From positions 1 through 64,000 of the forward strand of contig NZ_BMPY01000038.1 of assembly GCF_014647835.1 (NCBI RefSeq): 64,000 nucleotides of DNA, written 5' to 3'. A model generated the notes under the pieces. That model saw only the letters and a list, made by a program, of their open reading frames with translations. It had not been told where the DNA came from and searched no databases. The DNA comes from Microbispora rosea subsp. aerata (lineage in GTDB: Bacteria; Actinomycetota; Actinomycetes; Streptosporangiales; Streptosporangiaceae). Shown piece after piece: positions 35,016-44,600 of this stretch (position 1 is the first letter of the stretch; each line of letters begins with the position of its first letter). A program made the position numbers and the translations under genes.

Positions 35016-35884
35016 GAGGCGCCGCCCGTGGCCGGGGAGCTTCCGGAGCCCGTGCCGCCGGCCGCCGAGTGCTCGGTGGCCACCTGGTCCGTGCCGGTTT
35101 CCGGCACGCCGGCCGCCGAGGTCTCCGATGACGCTGCGCCCGACTTCGCGTCCGTGGGCGCCGGAGCTGAGGACGCCGTGCCCGATGGCGCCGTCCTCGG
35201 TGACGCCGGGCCCGACGTGCCGGACGCGTCCGAGCCGGTCGCAGAGGGCGTGCGCGGCGACGCCGTGGGGGCCGGGATGGTCCCGTCACGCAGCCGCCGG
35301 TCGTGCCGTACGAGGACGCGGGTGCACAGCGCGAGCAGAGCGGCCGTGACGGCCAGCAGGCCCCAGACCCAGCTTCCGCCACCCTGACCGGTCGTCCCGG
35401 TGCTGATCGTCCCGGTGCCGGTCGTCGCGTCACCGGGATTCGCCGCACCGGTTGCCGCCGCGCTGGGGGCGGGGGTCGGTGACTCCGTGACCGTCCCCGG
35501 GGCCGCGCCCGCGCCCTCGACGCGGAACTTCACGGTGCCGGTGACCGGGTGGCCGTCGTTCGACACGATGCGGTAGCCGATCGCGTAGGTCCCCGCCGGG
35601 GCTTCCGTCCGCAGGCCGATGGAGGCGTTCTTGCCGTCCACCGTGACTTCGCCCTGCTCGTAGTGCGCGCCGTCCGGTCCGGTGACGGCGATCCGCGCGA
35701 AGTCGCGGCGTACGACCTGGTTGAAGGTGAGCGTCACGGAGGCGGGCATGGCGTCGAGGACCGCGCCGTCCTTGGGGTCGCTGGCGATGAGCACGTCGTG
35801 TGCCCGTGCGGGCGTCGCGACCAGCATCACCGCGAGCAGGGCCAGCAGCGGCGCGGCGAGCAGCCGCAGAGGGCGACGCGGCAC
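35012..35884 (-). CDS. copC: CopC domain copper-binding lipid-free secreted protein
   Basis: A signal peptide ends at ARA, so the mature protein would begin with His (HDVLIASDPKDG), as in CopC proteins where the N-terminal His forms part of the Cu(II) site together with the Asp and His of SNDGHPVTGTVKF. A Ser/Thr/Gly linker, one membrane helix (WVWGLLAVTAALLALCTRVL) and a long low-complexity cytoplasmic tail follow, the YcnJ-less CopC-TM layout of actinobacteria. The GTG at 35884 gives a normal 28-residue signal; the frame stays open to an ATG at 36058, but that extension is low-complexity. Copper delivery to CopD is the likely role. Confidence 0.9.
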   Translation of the reverse strand: MPRRPLRLLAAPLLALLAVMLVATPARAHDVLIASDPKDGAVLDAMPASVTLTFNQVVRRDFARIAVTGPDGAHYEQGEVTVDGKNASIGLRTEAPAGTYAIGYRIVSNDGHPVTGTVKFRVEGAGAAPGTVTESPTPAPSAAATGAANPGDATTGTGTISTGTTGQGGGSWVWGLLAVTAALLALCTRVLVRHDRRLRDGTIPAPTASPRTPSATGSDASGTSGPASPRTAPSGTASSAPAPTDAKSGAASSETSAAGVPETGTDQVATEHSAAGGTGSGSSPATGGAS

Positions 35885-36434
35885 GGCCGGCGCTCGCCGA
35901 CGGCCCCGCCCCGGGGCAAGCACCGACGAACGGCCACACGCCGGGGCGGGCGCCGGCGGATTGTCACGCGGCGTGACGGTGCGCGCGGCCGCCGTGGACG
36001 GGGCGGTCCATCCGGCCGTTCGCCAACCGCCGCGCGTGGCCGGGGCGTCGTTGCACATCCGGGCGACCTGCTCCACCTGCCTTGCCTTCCTGTTTGCCGG
36101 GCGCCGACCCAGACATGGTCCCATTGATCCTGGCCTGCTCATGCCCGCGCGGCAACCGGGCCGGGCGATCTCGGCGGTGACCGAGGTGGAGGCCGAACGC
36201 CGGACCGTCCGCGCGGCCGGATCCGGGTCGCCCGGGCGGCCGGATGACGAGTCGCCCGTACGGCGCGACGCCCGGCGGCGCCCGCGCATTGACCGGCTGG
36301 CTTGTCACTCGGCGCGAAGTCGCGAAACTCCGCAGCGCTCCGGTGAACGGTACGGCGAGGCCGGCGAACGTGTCGAGGCCCGCCTGAGGGGCGTCATCGT
36401 AGGGAAACCGCCCGTGCGGGCCGATGCGGCTTGA
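35885..36434. other. 550-bp gap without a recognised gene
   Basis: Between copC and the alpha/beta hydrolase stop there is no convincing coding sequence. Open frames exist on both strands but have Arg/Pro/Ala-rich translations with no domain. The copC promoter should lie here. No operator-like palindrome stood out. Confidence 0.5.
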
Positions 36435-38771
36435 TCAGGCCAGCAGCCAGCCGTACAGCCACGCGAGGAACGCCAGTCCGGTCAGGGCGGGCACGATCCG
36501 CGCGGCGGCGGCGTTGAGCCGGAACGCCTCGACGATCGACAGCCCCGTGGAGACGAGAGCGAGCAGGCCATACCACGCCAGGGCGTGCGGCACCCCGATG
36601 ACCAGCGCGTTCCAGTCCTGTACGGCCGACAGGCTGAGCGCGGACAGCCCGCACAGCACGACGCCCGCCAGGCCCGCGAGCACGCTCAGCACCCCGTCGC
36701 GCTTGCGGATCAGGCGAACCAGTCCCGCCAGGAGCTGGACGACCGACACGAGCAGGAAGGCCGCGGGCACCGCCAGCGGGATCGGCGTCTGGGACAGCCG
36801 GTAGACCGAGGAGGTGAGCGTGAGGTCCCCCGGCCGCACGAGCGCGTGCGGCGCGGCGGCCGGGTCGCACGGGCGCGGCGTCGCGGACGGATCGTCGAGG
36901 AAGGCGGCGATCGTCTGGCGTCCGCAGCCGCTCGACAGGAAGACGGAGTGCCCGACCCCGGCGAACTCGGCGAACTGTGCACCAGGAACGGCCGACACCG
37001 CTTGGCGCGCGGCCTCCGGCGGGGTGATGGCGTCATACCCGCCGCCCAGAACCAGGATCGGCGGTATGTCCTGTGCCGTCGCTGCGCCGCTGGAATCGTC
37101 GGCTTCCGTCGCGGCGATGAGATTGAGGGCGAGGCTCCTGTCGGCCGGGCCGCCCCGCTCGGTGTCGGAGGAGGCCGCGCCCATAGCGCCACCCGTGCCC
37201 ATCGCACCGTTCGCGCCGGGCGCGTCGTTCATGCCGGCCCCGCCGCCCATGCCGTCCGTGCCTGCGGTGCCGCCCGTGCCGGTCGCATCGTCCGGGCCCG
37301 CAGCGCTGTCCGCGCCGGACGTGCTGTCCGCACCCGCTGCGCTCTCCGAGCCGGATGCGCCGGCCATGCCTGTGTCCGTCGCATCGTCCGTCGAGGCCGG
37401 GGTGACCGGCGTACGCGGGGTCAGGAGGTCGGCCTCGGCCCGCGCCGCCGGCAGCCCCCAGGCATTACAAACCGCCGCGTCGACGACGCCGGTGAACAGC
37501 CGGGGGCCCCGCGAGTGGCGGAAGGTGTTGTACGGCACCTGGTCCTGGCACTGGACGGCGTAGTACAGCCCCCATTCGCGCGAGGTCAGCCCGTCACCGG
37601 CCGCGTCGACAAGGGGTTGCAGCAATCCGGTGTGCCCGGAGGCCAGCCCGTCCACGAGAGCCGGCACGATCGGAATCCTGTCGGCCTCGTGCAGCGCCTC
37701 GCCGAGGATGGTCGCCGCGTCGTCGCCGTTGAGCCGCACGGTCAGCCGCTCACGCGTGAGCGGGTCCCGGGTCTCGTACGACGCGGGGTGGGCGTTCAGC
37801 TCCTTCACCATCGCGTCGAACCGGGCGGCGATCCCCAGCTTGGTCATCGTCGCCGAGAGCGCCGCGGACGACTCGTCGTACCAGTGGGCCCCGGAGGGAA
37901 GCAGGGAGTCCAGCACGACCCCGCGGGTGCCCTGCGGGTCGCGGGCCGCCGCAAGCAGCATCGGGCGGGTGGAGTAGCCGACGCCGAACAGGTACCACTG
38001 CGGGTAGCCGAGCGCGGAGCGCAGGTCGACGACGTCGGCCGCGATCTCGGCGGTCCGGTAGCCGCGCAGGTCGACGTTCTGCGCCTCCAGGCGCGACTGG
38101 CAGGCGAGGGACTGCCGGACGAGCGGGGCGGTCTCGGACGCCGTGGGGCCGGGCGTGCGCAGGGTGTCCACGATCCCGCGGACGATCTCCGGGCAGCTCA
38201 GCCTGGGCTCGGAGTAGCGTCCGCCGCGCTGCTCGAGAACGACCAGGTCGCGGCCGGGGAACATCCGGGTGAGGAACCCGGTGAGCTGGAGCGAGGCCGA
38301 TCCCGGGCCGCCGCTCATGTAGACGACCGGGTCGGCCGCCTGCTGCGAGGTCGCTCCGGCGGCGCGGTGCACGGCGTAGCCGACCTTGATGGTCCTGCTG
38401 TTGGGGACGTCACGCCGTTCGGGGGCGAGGAGATAGCCGCAGGTCGTGCCGGACGGCACGGCGACCGGGCAGGGGTGCTCCTCGACGGACGGCGCCGCCG
38501 TCCCCCGCGTGGGCGCCCCGGCGCGCGAACCCGCCCGCCCGCTCGCCGGCGAGCCGGGGAGAGCCGGAGCGAAAGCCGTCTGGGCCGCCGAGCCGGTGGC
38601 CGCAGGGCTCAGCGCCACCGGGGACGCGTGGGCCGCCGATGCGTACGCCACGGGCCGGGCCGTCCCGGCCCCTTCGGAGACCGGCGACGCGTGGGCCGCC
38701 GTCCCGGAACCTCCCAGGAGCATGAGCGCCGCGGCGAATGCCGTGACGGCTGCTCCACCACAACTCCGCAA
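36435..38771 (-). CDS. Secreted alpha/beta hydrolase, nucleophile motif altered, with C-terminal membrane helices
   Basis: A 778-residue protein with a signal peptide, an N-terminal low-complexity stretch and an alpha/beta hydrolase domain of the prolyl aminopeptidase/TAP-like type (VVYMSGGPGSAS, VLEQRGGRYSEPRL). The usual nucleophile elbow GVSYGTR reads GVGYSTRP: the Ser position is Gly265, and a Ser appears two residues later at 267. The acid (GGGYDAITPPE) and His (GVGHSVFLSSGCG) are retained. A Gly/Ala/Met-rich insertion of about 70 residues splits the domain, and four hydrophobic helices end the protein. It may be catalytically dead or use Ser267. The start is a TTG. Confidence 0.87.
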   Translation of the reverse strand: MRSCGGAAVTAFAAALMLLGGSGTAAHASPVSEGAGTARPVAYASAAHASPVALSPAATGSAAQTAFAPALPGSPASGRAGSRAGAPTRGTAAPSVEEHPCPVAVPSGTTCGYLLAPERRDVPNSRTIKVGYAVHRAAGATSQQAADPVVYMSGGPGSASLQLTGFLTRMFPGRDLVVLEQRGGRYSEPRLSCPEIVRGIVDTLRTPGPTASETAPLVRQSLACQSRLEAQNVDLRGYRTAEIAADVVDLRSALGYPQWYLFGVGYSTRPMLLAAARDPQGTRGVVLDSLLPSGAHWYDESSAALSATMTKLGIAARFDAMVKELNAHPASYETRDPLTRERLTVRLNGDDAATILGEALHEADRIPIVPALVDGLASGHTGLLQPLVDAAGDGLTSREWGLYYAVQCQDQVPYNTFRHSRGPRLFTGVVDAAVCNAWGLPAARAEADLLTPRTPVTPASTDDATDTGMAGASGSESAAGADSTSGADSAAGPDDATGTGGTAGTDGMGGGAGMNDAPGANGAMGTGGAMGAASSDTERGGPADRSLALNLIAATEADDSSGAATAQDIPPILVLGGGYDAITPPEAARQAVSAVPGAQFAEFAGVGHSVFLSSGCGRQTIAAFLDDPSATPRPCDPAAAPHALVRPGDLTLTSSVYRLSQTPIPLAVPAAFLLVSVVQLLAGLVRLIRKRDGVLSVLAGLAGVVLCGLSALSLSAVQDWNALVIGVPHALAWYGLLALVSTGLSIVEAFRLNAAAARIVPALTGLAFLAWLYGWLLA

Positions 38772-38934
38772 CCGTCAGCCCCGTCCCGCGAACCCGGCGA
38801 TATCCGCAGAAACCTTAGCGTGTCCGTCGGTCATCCCGCCCCCATTCGTCCATGCGCTCCCATTTTGGACGATCATGGGGATGGGTTCGGTTTCACCGTG
38901 GCCCTCGCACCGGTGACCCTCACGGGCGACCTGC

Positions 38935-39957
38935 TCAGATGGCCCTTTCCCTGGGCCTCGCGGTGCTCTCCCGGACGATCAGGTCGGTGGACAGCTCGAC
39001 GCGGCGGGCCTCGGTGTTCTCGCCCCGGCCCATCGCCAGCACCATGCGCGCCGCCAGCGCCGCCATCTCCTCCAGGGGCTGGCGTACGGTGGTCAGCGGC
39101 GGCCACGCGGAACGGGACAGCGGCAGGTCGTCGAAGCCGACCACGCTGAGGTCCTCGGGCACCCGCAGGCCCCGCTGCCTGGCCGCCTCGAACACGCCGA
39201 ACGCCTGCATGTCGCTGCCGGCGAAGATGGCGGTCGGCGGGTCGTCGAGCGAGAGCAGCGCGTGCCCGGCGTCGTGGCCGGAGTTGACCAGGAAGTCGCC
39301 GTACTTGATGAGCTCGGGGTCGATGGCCACCCCGGCGGTCTCCAGGGCGGCCCGGTAGCCGTCGATCCTGGCCCGGCTGCACAGCATGTCCGGCGGGCCG
39401 CCGATCATGCCGATCCGGGTGTGGCCGAGGTCGAGGAGGTGGCGCGTGGCCGCCAGGCCGCCGTGCCAGTTGGTCGCGCCGACCGACGCCACGCCGGGCG
39501 GCGGCTCGCCCTCGGGGTCGACCACGACGAACGGGATCGAGCGGGCGCTGAGCTGGCCCTGCTGCCGCACCGAGAGGCGGGAGCTGACGATGATCACACC
39601 GTCGGTGCGCCGCGCCGCGATGCGCTCCAGCCAGTCACGGCCGGGGCCCGCGTGGGTGTGCAGCACGGAGATCACGACGCTCGCGGCGGCCTCGTGCGCC
39701 GCCTGCTCGGCCCCGCGGACCAGTTCCATGGCCCACGGGCTCTCGATCTCGGCGAACACCAGGTCCAGCAGACCGACCGGGCCGTCGCCCTGACCCGTCC
39801 TGCGCTGATACCCGTGCTTCTGCAGGAGGCGTTCCACCCGCTGACGGGTCTCCGGCGCCACCTCGGGACGGCCGTTGATCACTTTGGACACGGTCGGAAC
39901 GGAGACCCCGGCCTCCTCCGCTATCTGGGCGATGGTCACGCGCCTCTTCACTGGCAT
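38935..39957 (-). CDS. LacI family transcriptional regulator of the xylan cluster
   Basis: A 340-residue LacI/GalR-type repressor. The helix-turn-helix is VTIAQIAEEAGVSVPTVSKVINGRPEVAPETRQRV, followed by a periplasmic-binding-protein-like effector domain with GVIIVSSRL, HTRIGMIGGP, GYRAAL and DLSVVGFDDLP. It is divergent from the GH5-GH10-GH43 genes, and three copies of a CCGAAACTTTCGG-like site lie between them, one 15 bp from its own start. It is therefore the likely xylan-responsive repressor, probably induced by xylose or xylooligosaccharides. Confidence 0.93.
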   Translation of the reverse strand: MPVKRRVTIAQIAEEAGVSVPTVSKVINGRPEVAPETRQRVERLLQKHGYQRRTGQGDGPVGLLDLVFAEIESPWAMELVRGAEQAAHEAAASVVISVLHTHAGPGRDWLERIAARRTDGVIIVSSRLSVRQQGQLSARSIPFVVVDPEGEPPPGVASVGATNWHGGLAATRHLLDLGHTRIGMIGGPPDMLCSRARIDGYRAALETAGVAIDPELIKYGDFLVNSGHDAGHALLSLDDPPTAIFAGSDMQAFGVFEAARQRGLRVPEDLSVVGFDDLPLSRSAWPPLTTVRQPLEEMAALAARMVLAMGRGENTEARRVELSTDLIVRESTARPRERAI

Positions 39958-39971
39958 GAACCAGATCGTAG

Positions 39972-39984
39972 CCGAAACTTTCGG
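39972..39984. promoter_or_regulatory. LacI operator, site 1 (autoregulatory)
   Basis: CCGAAACTTTCGG is a perfect palindrome around a central C, 15 bp upstream of the LacI-family start. This CGAAAnTTTCG form resembles sites recorded upstream of actinomycete xylanase genes. The position fits autorepression. Confidence 0.8.
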
Positions 39985-40046
39985 TCGACCTGAACCGGTT
40001 CCTCCTGATGAGACGGTTGACGGCCCCGATCGCGCCGGGAGCGCCC

Positions 40047-40076
40047 TTGACGCTTAACCTCAGCTTTACTTATTCT
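40047..40076 (+). promoter_or_regulatory. Promoter of the GH5-GH10-GH43 genes
   Basis: TTGACG (40047-40052) and TATTCT (40071-40076), 18 bp apart, form a plausible sigma-70-like promoter. A start near 40083 would place both downstream operators at and just after the transcription start, which fits repression. Confidence 0.6.
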
Positions 40077-40083
40077 CCGGACC

Positions 40084-40096
40084 ACGAAACATTCGG
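40084..40096. promoter_or_regulatory. LacI operator, site 2
   Basis: ACGAAACATTCGG matches the perfect site at 39972 in 11 of 13 positions and begins just after the predicted -10 box of the GH5 promoter. Confidence 0.65.
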
Positions 40097-40103
40097 ATAG
40101 CAG

Positions 40104-40116
40104 CCGAAACTTTCAG
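40104..40116. promoter_or_regulatory. LacI operator, site 3
   Basis: CCGAAACTTTCAG matches the perfect site in 12 of 13 positions. It begins exactly 20 bp after site 2, about two helical turns, so both sites face the same side of the DNA, favourable for cooperative binding. Confidence 0.75.
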
Positions 40117-40223
40117 CACGACTGTCGACAGCGGGTAGCGGAGGATGAGGCGGGGGCCGTCGACCTCCGGCCACGCAGCCCGTTTCGGGGATCGCCGCCG
40201 GTTTCGAGGATTGAGGAGAGTCG

Positions 40224-41600
40224 ATGACGCTGCTGCGCGTGTCCGGATCCCGGCTGGTAGACGAGACGGGCGCCGCTGTCAGGCTGCGGGGGGTCGGCCT
40301 CGGCGGCTGGCTCAACATGGAGAACTTCATCACCGGCTATCCGGCCAACGAGGCGGCGATGCGCGCGGCGGTGCGGGAGGCGCTCGGCGAGGACCGCTAC
40401 GAGCTCTTCTTCGACCGCCTCCTGACTTCGTTCTTCACCGAGGCCGACGCCGATCTCCTGCGGGACATCGGCGTCAACTGCGTACGGATCCCGGTCAACT
40501 ACCGCCACTTCGAGGCGGACGACCGGCCGATGGAGATCATCGAGCGCGGCTTCCGCCACCTCGACCGGGTCGTCGGCCTGCTGGGGGAGCGCGGCCTCTA
40601 CAGCGTCATCGACCTGCACGCGCTGCCGGGAGCCCAGAACCAGCACTGGCACTCCGACAACCCCACCCACGTCGCGGCCTTCTGGCAGCACCGGCACTTC
40701 CAGGACCGGGCGGTCCACCTGTGGGAGGCGCTGGCCGACCACTACAAGGACAACCCGTGGGTGGCGGGATACAACCCGATCAACGAGCCGGCCGACCCGA
40801 GCGGCCAGGTGGTCGGCCCCTTCTACGACCGCCTGGTCAAGGCGCTGCGCGCGATCGACCCCGCCCACGTGCTGTTCCTCGACGGCAACACCTACTCGAC
40901 CGACTTCTCGGTGTTCCGCGAGGTCTACGAGAACACCGTGTTCGTCTGCCACGACTACGCGCTGGCCGGCTTCGCCCACGGCGGGCCGTACCCGGGGTAC
41001 ACCCGCGGCGAGTGGTGCGACCGCGCCGAGCTGGAGCGCACCTTCCTGCGCCGCACGGCGTTCCAGCGGGAGACCGGCACGCCGATCTGGGTCGGCGAGT
41101 TCGGGCCCGTCTACACCGGCGACCCCGAGGTGGACGAGCAGCGCTACCAGATACTGCGCGACCAGCTGGAGATCTTCGACGCCCACGAGGCGGGCTGGTC
41201 GCTGTGGACCTACAAGGACGTCGGCCTGCAGGGGCTGGTCTGCGCCGGCGGGCCGTACATGGAGCGGTTCGGCCCGTTCATCGCCAAGAAGAAGCGGCTC
41301 GGCGCCGACCGGTGGGGCTCGACGATGGAGGAGACCGCGAGCGAGCTCGCCCCGCTGCACCGCTTGATCGACACGGAGTTCCCGAGCTGGGATCCTTACC
41401 CCTGGGGCGCCCGCTACCAGACCGACGACCTCATCCGGCACATCCTCATCGCGCAGGCGCTGCTGCCGGAGTACGCCGATCTGTTCCGAGGGCTGGACGA
41501 CAGCGAGCTGCTCGCGCTCGCCGACTCCTTCGCCCTGTCCAACTGCACCCGGCGTGAGCCGCTGATCAGGCTTCTCGCCGACAACCTGACCGCACGCTAA
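40224..41600 (+). CDS. GH5 family glycoside hydrolase, cytoplasmic
   Basis: A 458-residue GH5-type enzyme. The general acid/base is Glu188 in YNPINEPAD and the nucleophile Glu292 in WVGEFGP; NCVRIPVNY and VIDLHALPG are further GH5 markers. It resembles exo-beta-glucanase/beta-glucosidase-like GH5 members rather than endoglucanases. No signal peptide is present, so it would act in the cytoplasm on imported oligosaccharides. The ATG follows GAGGAGAG. It is first of a run with the GH10 and GH43 genes, 25 bp before the GH10 start, behind the LacI operators. Confidence 0.9.
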   Translation: MTLLRVSGSRLVDETGAAVRLRGVGLGGWLNMENFITGYPANEAAMRAAVREALGEDRYELFFDRLLTSFFTEADADLLRDIGVNCVRIPVNYRHFEADDRPMEIIERGFRHLDRVVGLLGERGLYSVIDLHALPGAQNQHWHSDNPTHVAAFWQHRHFQDRAVHLWEALADHYKDNPWVAGYNPINEPADPSGQVVGPFYDRLVKALRAIDPAHVLFLDGNTYSTDFSVFREVYENTVFVCHDYALAGFAHGGPYPGYTRGEWCDRAELERTFLRRTAFQRETGTPIWVGEFGPVYTGDPEVDEQRYQILRDQLEIFDAHEAGWSLWTYKDVGLQGLVCAGGPYMERFGPFIAKKKRLGADRWGSTMEETASELAPLHRLIDTEFPSWDPYPWGARYQTDDLIRHILIAQALLPEYADLFRGLDDSELLALADSFALSNCTRREPLIRLLADNLTAR

Positions 41601-41625
41601 GCGGACGGAACGAGGAGACCCCCCG

Positions 41626-44600
41626 ATGCGCAGCCTCCGTTCCCGGGCGGCCGCGGCGGTCCTGTGCCTGTTCACGGGACTGCCGGTGGTCGCGGTGATC
41701 GCGTCCCCCGCGGACGCCGCGACCGTGCAGGTCGCGAAGTACGACTTCGAAGACGGCACCACCCAGGGATGGGGGCCCAGAGGCGACGGGGTCGAGGTCA
41801 GTGCGACCTCCGACGCCGCGCACTCGGGGTCAGGCTCCCTGCTCACCACGGGCCGGACCGCCACCTGGCACGGGGCGTCCGTCAGCCCGCCCTTTGAGAA
41901 GGGCGTCACGTACCAGGTCACGGCGTACGCCCGGATGGTGAGCGGGGAGCCGTCGAGCACGATCGCGCTGACCATGCAGCGCACGCCCGACGGCGGCGAG
42001 ACCACCTACGAGCGGGTCGCGGCCGCCACCGTGACCGACGACGGCTGGGCCGAGCTGTCGGGCACCTACTCCTTCAGCGCCGACTCCACCGGCCTGGAGC
42101 TCTACGCCGAGAGCTCCGACGCCACCGCCGCCTACTACATCGACGACATCGTCATCACCTCCGACACCGATCCCACCCGCTCGGGCCTGAGCACCGACTT
42201 CGAGACCGGCACGGCGCAGGGCTGGTCGCCGCGCGCCTCGGCGTCCCTGGCGGTCACGGCCGACGTGGCGCACGGCGGCTCGCGCAGCCTCGCGGTGACG
42301 AACCGGGCGGACTTCTGGGACGGCCCGGCGATCAGCGTGCTCGGCAAGATGGCCAAGGGGTCGAAGTACACGCTGTCGGCCTGGGTGCGGCTCGGCCCCG
42401 GCACGCCCTCGGGCAACCTCGGCCTGTCGGTCGAGCGCCGCACGAACGGCACGCCGAGCTACGAGCGGGTGGCCGCGCCCAAGGCGATCCCGGCCGGGCA
42501 GTGGGTGGAGCTCACCGGCACCTACACGCTCGCCCACGACGTGGACTTCCTCAGCGTCTACGTGGAGTCCGACACCGGCACGTTCCCGTTCTACCTGGAC
42601 GACTTCACGCTCACGTACGTCGAGCCCAAGCCGATCCAGACCGGCATCCCCTCCCTCAGGGACAAGGTGCCGTTCACGATCGGGGCGGCGATCTCCCGCG
42701 CCCAGACGCTGGGCCAGCACAGCGAGCTGCTGCTCAAGCACTTCGGCGGGGTCACGCCCGGCAACGCCCTCAAGTGGGACGCGACCGAGCCGAGCGAGGG
42801 CGAGTTCACCCTCGCCGAGGGCGACCACCTGGTGAACTACGCCGTCGAGCACGGCCTCACCATCCGCGGGCACACGCTCGCCTGGCACAGCCAGACGCCC
42901 GACTGGGTCTTCAAGGACGGCGACCGCGATCTCACCTCCTCGCCCGGGGACAAGGCGCTGCTGCTGAAGCGGCTGGAAAACCACGTGAAGACGCTGGTCG
43001 GCCGCTACAAGGGCAAGATCGCGGTCTGGGACGTGGTCAACGAGGTCGTGGACGAAAACCAGCCCGACGGGCTGCGCCGGTCGAAGTGGTTCCAGATCAC
43101 CGGCCTCGACTTCATCCGCACGGCCTTCCGCGTCGCGCGCGAGACCGACCCGGACGCCAAGCTGTTCATCAACGACTACAACACCGAGTTCCCGCGCAAG
43201 CGGCAGGCGCTGTACGACCTGGTGAAGAAGCTGAAGGCCGAGGGCGTGCCGATCGACGGCGTCGGCCACCAGCTCCACCTCAACATCGAGCAGCCGCCGG
43301 CTTCCGAGGTCGAGGCCACCGTCGAGAAGTTCGCCACGCTCGGGGTGGACCAGCAGATCACCGAGCTGGACGTGAGCGTCTACCCCGACTTCGTCTCCAC
43401 CTACGACCAGGTGCCGGCCGAGGTGCTCGCCGAGCAGGGCTACCGCTACAAGGAGCTGTTCGACGTCTTCCGCAGGCACAAGAGCCGGATCAGCTCGGTC
43501 ACGGTCTGGGGCCTGGCCGACGACGACACCTGGCTGTCGACCTTCCCCATCACGCGGCTGAACGCCCCGCTGCTCTTCGACGACGAGCTGCAGGCCAAGC
43601 CGGCGTACTGGGGCGTGGTGGACCCGGCGAAGCTGCCGCCGCTGGTGCGCAAGCTGGAGGCCCCCGCCGCGAAGCCCAAGGTGGACGGCAAGCGCGACCC
43701 CGAATGGGACCTGCTGCCCGACGTCTCCATCGCCCGCGTCGGCGACGTGTCCGCCGGGTTCCAGGCCCGCTCGTCGGATAAGTGCCTGTACGTCCTGGCC
43801 GAGGTGCGCGACCCCCGCGCGAACCGAGGCGACCGGGTGACGTTCACCCTCGGCGGCACGCCGTACGCGATCGAGCGCGACGGCGCCCACCCGCGCGGCG
43901 TCGACGCGGCGGTGCACAAGACCGAGGGCGGCTACCGGGTGGAGGCCCGGCTCCCGCTCGGCTCCTCGGCGGACGGGACCGCCCTCACGGTGACGGTGAA
44001 GGACGCCTCCGACGGCTCCACGACCACGTGGACCGGCGAGGTGACGCCCGTGGCCGCGGTGAAGCTGACCACCGCGCCCCGCCGTCAGCCGGTGGTCGAC
44101 GGCGTCGTGGACGGGATCTGGGCGTCGGCGCCGGAGATCCGCACCGCGACGTGGATCCAGGGGACGTCCGGGGCGACCGCGCGGGCCCGGGCCGTGTGGA
44201 GCGGCGGCACGCTGTATCTGCTGGCGCGGGTCACCGACCCCACGCTCAGCGAGGAGTCGGCCAACCCGTGGGAGCAGGACTCCGTCGAGTTCTTCGTGGA
44301 CCCCGGGAACGGCAAGACCAAGGGCTACGGCGACGACGACGGCCAGTATCGGATCAGCTTCTCCGGCAAGACGTCCGTCGGCGGCCCGCTCGACCCCGCC
44401 GCCATCGCGGGCAACCTGACGGCCGCCGCCAAGGTCGTCCCCGGCGGCTACGTGGTCGAGGCCGCCGTGAAGCTGCCCACGATCACGCTGCGGGACGGCG
44501 TGCTGCTCGGCTTCGACGTCCAGGTCAACGACGCCACCGGGGCCGCCAGGACCGGCGCGGTGACCTGGAGCGACGCCACCGGGCAGGGCTACCGGGACAC

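Noticed and set aside
35885-36289. N-terminal extension of CopC up to 36289 or 36058
   Set aside because: The extension is low-complexity and would bury the signal peptide; the GTG at 35884 gives a normal signal and a mature N-terminal His.
37160-37400. GC-rich repetitive stretch in the alpha/beta hydrolase gene as a mobile or CRISPR-like array
   Set aside because: It is an in-frame Gly/Ala/Thr/Met-rich linker with irregular short units, not spacer-repeat structure.
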